Source: UBA1563 sp041667115
Lineage (GTDB): Bacteria; Bacteroidota; Ignavibacteria; Ignavibacteriales; Ignavibacteriaceae
DNA length: 55,628 nt
Direction of reading: 5' to 3'
Assembly: GCA_041667115.1 (NCBI GenBank)
Contig: JBAYFO010000019.1
Span: forward strand, 1-55,628
The notes under the pieces are model-generated. The model worked only from the letters and a program-made list of their open reading frames with translations, was not told where the DNA came from and did not search any database. The translations under genes were made by a program, and so were the position numbers. This document shows, piece after piece, positions 50,812 to 55,628 of this stretch; positions within the stretch are counted from its first letter, which is position 1, and each line of letters starts with the position of its first letter.

Positions 50812-51000
50812 CTATCTCCTTTTGCTTAGCAAAAGATCAGTTACAAAATTAATTGCCAATCCGTAAATAAGCATTCTTAAAACATCAAAACTTTTAATGT
50901 CTTTATCGGAAAAGTCAACTATTAGAAAGCCAATAGCAAGAAGAATTGTTAATTTTCTAAAAATTTCTGCTGTTGAAAACTTCTTCTTTTTCTTCTTCAC
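50812..51000 (-). CDS. Small lysine-rich membrane protein
   Basis: A 62-residue protein: a lysine-rich start (MKKKKKKF), a hydrophobic helix (LTILLAIGFLIVDF) and a second weaker one (LRMLIYGLAINFVTDLLL). No family is recognised. It is the first of two tandem small genes and may encode an accessory membrane subunit; real expression is uncertain. Confidence 0.45.
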   Translation of the reverse strand: MKKKKKKFSTAEIFRKLTILLAIGFLIVDFSDKDIKSFDVLRMLIYGLAINFVTDLLLSKRR

Positions 51001-51095
51001 AAAATCCTTTGTCTAACAATTTGTTCAAACAGTTGGTAATTTATTTGCAACTTATATTTTTAAAAAACAACTTTCAAGCAAAAATATTTTAAATT

Positions 51096-52040
51096 ATGAA
51101 AACGATAAACAGAATAACCTCTCTTTTCAATATTGAATATCCGATCATTCAAGCGGGAATGGTGTGGGTAAGCGGGTGGAAACTTGCTTCAGCCGTTTCA
51201 AACGCAGGCGGTTTGGGACTCATCGGCGCCGGTTCGATGAAGCCTGAATTGCTTCGTGAACATATTCAAAAATGTAAATCCGTAACACAGAAACCATTTG
51301 GAGTAAACATTCCTCTTCTCCGGCGGGATGTTGATGACTTGATTGAAGTTGTAATTCAAGAAAAAGTAGAAATTGTGTTTACTTCCGCCGGGCATCCGGG
51401 AAGACATATTGAAAAGGTGAAATCAAATAACATCAAAGTTGTACACGTTGTCGCAAATGTAAAACAGGCTTTAAAAGCTGAAGAAGTTGGCTGTGATGCT
51501 ATTGTCGGCGAAGGTGTTGAAGCGGGCGGACATAACGGTGGTGATGAAATAACAACACTTTGTTTAATTCCCCAGTTGGTTGATGCGGTTAAAATTCCCG
51601 TTATTGCTGCCGGTGGGATTGCAGATGGAAGACAAATAGCCGCTGTAATTTGTCTTGGCGCAGAAGCTGTTCAAATAGGAACGCTGTTTGCCGCGACGGT
51701 CGAATCTTCCGCGCACGAAAATTATAAAAGGAAAATAGTCGAAGCGAAAGACGGCGATACGGTTTTATCTTTTAGAAAAGTCGCGTTGATGAGAATGTTA
51801 AAAAATGATTTTGCTTTAAAAGCGATTCAAGCGGAAACGAAAGGTTTATCAAAAGAAGAGATGGTTTCTTTCCTCGATCACAAGCGGGAGATGAAAGGAA
51901 TTTTTGAAGGCGATGAAATTGACGGCGCGATGGAAGCCGGACAAAGCTCCGGCTTGGTGAAAGAAATTTTAACCGTGCAGCAGGTTTTTGATAAATTGAT
52001 TAATGAATATGTTGCAACAATACAAAAATGGTTGTTGTAA
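51096..52040 (+). CDS. Nitronate monooxygenase / FabK-type flavin enzyme
   Basis: A 314-residue FMN TIM-barrel of the NMO/FabK family. FMN-binding motifs are IIQAGMVWVSGWKLASAVSNAGGLGLIGAG, EAGGHNG (142-148, with His146), AAGGIADGR (171-179) and GAEAVQIGT (188-196). The family contains nitronate monooxygenase (detoxifies propionate-3-nitronate) and enoyl-ACP reductase II; the AGGHNG form does not decide between them. Monocistronic; no fab or nitro-metabolism neighbours. Confidence 0.87.
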   Translation: MKTINRITSLFNIEYPIIQAGMVWVSGWKLASAVSNAGGLGLIGAGSMKPELLREHIQKCKSVTQKPFGVNIPLLRRDVDDLIEVVIQEKVEIVFTSAGHPGRHIEKVKSNNIKVVHVVANVKQALKAEEVGCDAIVGEGVEAGGHNGGDEITTLCLIPQLVDAVKIPVIAAGGIADGRQIAAVICLGAEAVQIGTLFAATVESSAHENYKRKIVEAKDGDTVLSFRKVALMRMLKNDFALKAIQAETKGLSKEEMVSFLDHKREMKGIFEGDEIDGAMEAGQSSGLVKEILTVQQVFDKLINEYVATIQKWLL

Positions 52041-52102
52041 CAGAACCGCTGCATTTATAATTGTGGAGATGTAAAATGCTTTGTGCAAACGGAACTAAAT
52101 TA

Positions 52103-54625
52103 TTAACTGTAATCTTTTGACATTTTCTCTACTTTTTTAATCAGTTCGTCAACCGTTTCTTTTAGTTCCGGCGGCATTTTTTTGAACTCGTCGGAGTAAT
52201 CCTCTCCCAACTGTTTTAGTGTTACATAGTAAATAGGTTTATACTTGTCGATAATATTATACTTGTTTTCCGTAAACAGTTTATGGACAAAGTGATATTG
52301 TTTTTTTGCAAGAAACATTAACAACATGGAAAAAACCATGTCATTTACTTCTTTTTGCGCATCTTCGTTATCAAAGTAATTGTTAAACAATTTTACCGCC
52401 TCTTCCGCCTCGTCATTCCATAAGAGGATCATAATTAGTGTATGAGCAGTATAGTCTTGTTGTATTTTTTCAAAAGCTTTTCTTTGAATTTTTAACGCGC
52501 CCTCCTTATTCTTCATTGATTCATAGTAAAGCCAAGCCAGATTAATCATTGAAATTGACTCACCACTCTCAACAGCCATCAAGTAATATTTCTCTGCATT
52601 GTTAAAATCTTTTAATTCGTTTTGATATAACCTTGCTAAATAAAACAATGAGTCAGATTGTTTTTTCTCAACAGCCATTAAATAATATTTCTCAGCATTA
52701 TTAAAATCTTTTAATTCAAATTGATACAAAAGACCTAAACTAAGCATCGCCTCAGCATCACCTTTCTCAACAGCCATTAAGTAATATTTCTCTGCATTCT
52801 TTAAATCATTGAACTCAAATTGATATAACAAAGCTAGATTAAATAAGGCTTCGACTTGATCATTCTCAACGGCCATCAGGTAATATTTTTCGGCATTCTT
52901 AAAGTCTTTGAATTCAATCTCGTGCATCCAAGCTAAATTAAACATCGCGCCAGAATGACCTTTTTCAACAGCCATCAAGTAATAATTCTCTGCATTCTTA
53001 AAATCTTTGAATTCAGTCTCATACAATAAGGCTAAATTATTCATTGCCCCGGAATGACTCTTTTCAATTGATTCCATATAATATTGTATCGCAGTATTTA
53101 AATCGCATTTTTCTTTTCTTAGCAATTCTGCAATTGTAAAGGAAATTAAGTTGTTGTTCATCCCATCTTCTTTTAACTTTTTTTTGGCGGACTCGTACTT
53201 AGTGTCCAAAACATCTTGTTTGACTTCTTCTAATATTTCGAAATGGGATTTATCAACTTCTTTTATGAAATCGCTATTCCTTGCTGATAAATATTTTTTC
53301 GTTTCAAAAATTAGTTCATGCTGTAAATCTGCCGGAATGTGTGTTTTTGCAAGTGCCTGGGAAATGTAAAAAGCGTGCTTGTCATAAACCTTCCTCTCGT
53401 GTAAGCAATTGATGTGCCTTTGTGCCCGCGCTATTAGTTCTTTCTCTCCGCACATTATTTCAAAGAATTTAACAAGCCATAATACCTTGTTTCTGTTTTT
53501 TCTTCTTCCAAGACGCATGAGATAGTAGATATTAAAAAATCTTTCACTTATCTGGTAAAGCTGGTTTTTTGTAGATGTAGGTATTTTGGTAATTATCTGG
53601 TTCTTTTCTAATAGGTTTAATTGTGCGGAAACAGCCTTGCTCTGCATGCGGACAATTTTTGAAATTTCTTTTGTACTGATAGCGTCCCAGTTTTGAGCAA
53701 CAGCGTCTGTAATTGCCTGCTGCGTAGCGGTAAGACTATCAAGTCTTTGTTTGTAAAGAGGAGTGACCAGATCCAAGATGTTTTCCAGATCTTTAAAAGA
53801 ATTTCCATTTACATCATCGACAAAAATTTGAAAAAGCAGAATAAGGGTTCTTGGTACTCCGCCGGCAATGCGCCTTAGGGCTTCAATCCTTTCCGGTTGG
53901 TTTTCGATTATCTTATTTATTTCATCACTTTTATAATTTTCACCAAGTTTTTTTAAAAGAAAAATAGTCTCTTCACGGTTAAGTTCGTCGAGTGTGATAA
54001 CTTTGAAGAAATCAAAAAACGGTTGTTTATAGTTGTAATAAAATTCAAGAATTCTGGAAGAAGCGCCAATAAATTTTATATGATTACAAGTGATTAAAAT
54101 TTCTCTTAACCGCTGGTTTTCCTTTTTACTAAATTTTTCAATCATATCTCCAAAGTTGTCAAGGAGAAGAACAATTTTTTTATTTCTTTCTTTAAGTGCA
54201 CTAATTAATAATTTAAAAATTTCCTCCTCCGGCGCTTCTTTGTCATAAAGTTTATCTGCTTGGTCGGTCAATCCGGTAAAAGCAGGGTCTTCGCTTTCCA
54301 AAACATCAATTACCTCTTCCCACAGTTTTGCCAAAATGCGTACGCTATACTGCTCCTCATCAAACATTACCGGGATGAGCCAACTGTTAAGTTCTTTGTC
54401 ATTAAGAATTTCATATTTTAGTCGTAAAAGCAAAGTTGTTTTACCATAACCGCGCTGTCCCTGTATTATATAATGTTGGGAAGGTTTTTCCATTTTATCG
54501 TTTTTGATAGCGGTAAATAATTCTTCGAATTCCTGAGTGCGCACTACAAAATTGGAAATTATTTCTTCAGCGCTTTGATTTGCAGGGTTGTAAATTGACG
54601 GAAAGCTAAGTTTAGTTTGCGACAT
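52103..54625 (-). CDS. STAND-like ATPase with winged helix and 33-residue SEL1/TPR-type repeats
   Basis: An 840-residue protein. Residues about 18-260 are an AAA/ATPase_2-type P-loop domain: Walker A GQRGYGKTT (56-64), Walker B IVLLLDNFGD (151-160) and a sensor-like FIGASS (185-190). Residues about 265-370 hold a helical bundle and a winged-helix (ISKIVRMQSKAVSAQLNLLEKNQIITKI). A linker leads to an array of six near-identical 33-residue repeats (AEKYYLMAVEKGDAEAMLSLGLLYQFELKDFNN) at about 515-710, then a helical C-terminus. NTPase plus sensor-repeat order is the STAND/NLR-like design. It overlaps the upstream ATPase by 14 bases. The role is unknown. Confidence 0.83.
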   Translation of the reverse strand: MSQTKLSFPSIYNPANQSAEEIISNFVVRTQEFEELFTAIKNDKMEKPSQHYIIQGQRGYGKTTLLLRLKYEILNDKELNSWLIPVMFDEEQYSVRILAKLWEEVIDVLESEDPAFTGLTDQADKLYDKEAPEEEIFKLLISALKERNKKIVLLLDNFGDMIEKFSKKENQRLREILITCNHIKFIGASSRILEFYYNYKQPFFDFFKVITLDELNREETIFLLKKLGENYKSDEINKIIENQPERIEALRRIAGGVPRTLILLFQIFVDDVNGNSFKDLENILDLVTPLYKQRLDSLTATQQAITDAVAQNWDAISTKEISKIVRMQSKAVSAQLNLLEKNQIITKIPTSTKNQLYQISERFFNIYYLMRLGRRKNRNKVLWLVKFFEIMCGEKELIARAQRHINCLHERKVYDKHAFYISQALAKTHIPADLQHELIFETKKYLSARNSDFIKEVDKSHFEILEEVKQDVLDTKYESAKKKLKEDGMNNNLISFTIAELLRKEKCDLNTAIQYYMESIEKSHSGAMNNLALLYETEFKDFKNAENYYLMAVEKGHSGAMFNLAWMHEIEFKDFKNAEKYYLMAVENDQVEALFNLALLYQFEFNDLKNAEKYYLMAVEKGDAEAMLSLGLLYQFELKDFNNAEKYYLMAVEKKQSDSLFYLARLYQNELKDFNNAEKYYLMAVESGESISMINLAWLYYESMKNKEGALKIQRKAFEKIQQDYTAHTLIMILLWNDEAEEAVKLFNNYFDNEDAQKEVNDMVFSMLLMFLAKKQYHFVHKLFTENKYNIIDKYKPIYYVTLKQLGEDYSDEFKKMPPELKETVDELIKKVEKMSKDYS
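52571..53100 (-). repeat. Tandem 99-bp coding repeat array
   Basis: The AACAGCCATC/TAAGTAATA block recurs at 52571, 52670, 52769, 52868 and 52967 with exactly 99-base spacing, and a more divergent copy near 53066. It encodes 33-residue SEL1/TPR-like repeats. Exact spacing and high DNA identity indicate recent tandem duplication or homogenisation. Confidence 0.9.
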
Positions 54626-55628
54626 TTCTGTACCACCATTCTTTTAATAAAGGGGAGTTAAAACGATAAATTTTAGGATCGTCGTTGTTGTTTATATAGC
54701 CATCGTATTTTAAAGTATTAAGAAGGTTATTGTAGGAATCTTCCAATTTGTATTTTACCGCGAGGTTAAATATTTCACTCGATGTGATTGTTGGATTCCC
54801 GGAAGCAATATTCAGAACTTCTTTTACAAATGAAAAATCCTTTCCTTTAAAAGCCGTGCGCAATCGATCGAACCAGTTATCAAAGTAGAGTCTATATTTT
54901 AAGACGTTATTTATTGCGAGGTCAATTACCACTTTAGTAATTATCTCTGATCCATCTCCCTTAAGAACTTTTCCACATTCATCGAGTATAATTTGGAAAT
55001 AGAAAGGAATTAACCACTCTATTTTTTTCAATAAGTAATTGAAAGCATCATCGTCGAGGGTAATGTTATTTCCTGTAATAATCGTTTTCATTAAAAATTT
55101 TGCTTCTTGAGTGGTTAACGGTGAAACTAAGATTGGAGTTAAATCATTTATAAATTTTGTCCCATTAAATTTACTGACGATATTCTCAAGCCCGATAGAG
55201 CATGCATAGATGAATTGAACTTTCTTTGAAAGGGTTGGCGAAAGGCGGATTTCTCTATTGGTTTCAAGAAAGTTTATGGCAGTACTTTCATTTATATCTT
55301 CAATTATATTCTCCACTGTTTGAGCGAATTCATCAACCAGGATTATTAATCTTTCGTCGTCCAAACCTAAGTTGTTAAACATTTTTTCGAGTTCTACCTT
55401 ATATGAAATTTTACTTTCACCTAAAGTGACACTAACATCTTTTAAACTAATCGCCTCTATTCTGGAAAGAAGATCCTTTGAAAAGCTTTCTATTTTATTT
55501 TTGTATTTTTTAATACCACCGAATTTTTCATTGACCTTGTTGTACAATCGCTTATAAAACTCATTAGAACTATTTACCGGTTCAGTATCTTCATAGATAA
55601 TTAAATATCCCTCTTTGGGATTATCTAA
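54612..55628 (-). CDS. Second P-loop ATPase of the pair, 5' truncated by window edge
   Basis: The frame is open to the last base of the window, so the N-terminus and Walker A lie outside; the TTG at 55547 is internal, since the codons before it (for example EGYLIIYEDTEPVNSSNEF) read as protein. Walker B is LIILVDEF in the middle; a winged-helix-like end (PKIYRFNSPLLKEWWYRN) closes the chain, as in archaeal-type ATPase_2 proteins (COG1672-like). It overlaps the next gene by 14 bases, which supports coupled production of two ATPases. The name and target are unknown. Confidence 0.75.
   Translation of the reverse strand, partial: LDNPKEGYLIIYEDTEPVNSSNEFYKRLYNKVNEKFGGIKKYKNKIESFSKDLLSRIEAISLKDVSVTLGESKISYKVELEKMFNNLGLDDERLIILVDEFAQTVENIIEDINESTAINFLETNREIRLSPTLSKKVQFIYACSIGLENIVSKFNGTKFINDLTPILVSPLTTQEAKFLMKTIITGNNITLDDDAFNYLLKKIEWLIPFYFQIILDECGKVLKGDGSEIITKVVIDLAINNVLKYRLYFDNWFDRLRTAFKGKDFSFVKEVLNIASGNPTITSSEIFNLAVKYKLEDSYNNLLNTLKYDGYINNNDDPKIYRFNSPLLKEWWYRNVAN

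Noticed and set aside
52571..53100. Possible CRISPR array because of equally spaced repeats
   Set aside because: The repeats are in frame, 99 bases long, without unique spacers, and lie in a gene encoding SEL1/TPR-like repeats.

Overview
The window looks like chromosomal DNA of a Bacteroidota/Ignavibacteria-type bacterium (Ignavibacteriales is my best guess). The evidence is a type IX secretion C-terminal sorting domain with the NPFNPTTTI signature, many lipoproteins and TonB-domain proteins, YtxJ, weak ribosome binding sites, and one excellent Bacteroidota-type promoter (TTTG-N19-TATTTTTG). Base composition is AT-rich throughout and I see no clear foreign island. No tRNA, rRNA, CRISPR array or insertion sequence was found.

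Layout. 1-4400: a truncated TlpA-like thioredoxin, a secreted HExxH peptidase, then an ECF sigma/anti-sigma pair with two lipoproteins. 4400-9800: Trm112-like protein, an outer-membrane barrel, MscL with a zinc-ribbon tail, a membrane HEAGH protein, a MORN/TonB protein, a lipoprotein and a ParE/Phd toxin-antitoxin pair. 9800-15400: peptidase T and an oligopeptide (OPT) transporter, a zinc-ribbon protein, PdxB and MarC. 15400-22300: a complete-looking histidine operon, hisG-D-C-B-H-A-F-IE, with mostly overlapping genes. It is preceded by a leader peptide holding three consecutive His codons and an attenuator. 22300-27600: a lipoprotein, SlyD, a class-A beta-lactamase-like hydrolase and a patatin/Omp85 protein. 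27600-32600: the origin neighbourhood, with yidC-yidD-rnpA-rpmH diverging from dnaA across an AT-rich region with DnaA-box-like sites. 32600-38900: an ExbB-ExbD-ExbD-TonB operon with a PstS-like lipoprotein and a TPR protein. 38900-47200, all minus strand: YtxJ, a CDF exporter, RseP, Dxr, then YceI, pirin, nitroreductase and MarR, and a T9SS-secreted protein. 47200-55628: a large VPS10/Asp-box protein, two small membrane proteins, a nitronate-monooxygenase-like enzyme, and two tandem P-loop ATPases, one with a 33-residue repeat array; the second runs off the window.

The most interesting points are: (1) a ribosome-mediated His attenuator whose promoter, leader peptide, antiterminator and terminator can all be read directly; (2) a HisB whose N-terminal HAD phosphatase domain appears shrunken and without its catalytic aspartates, leaving no visible histidinol-phosphatase in the operon; (3) the ATPase pair with an exact 99-bp repeat array at the right edge, the best candidate here for an undescribed system. 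All functions are read from motifs and family knowledge only; no database search was possible.
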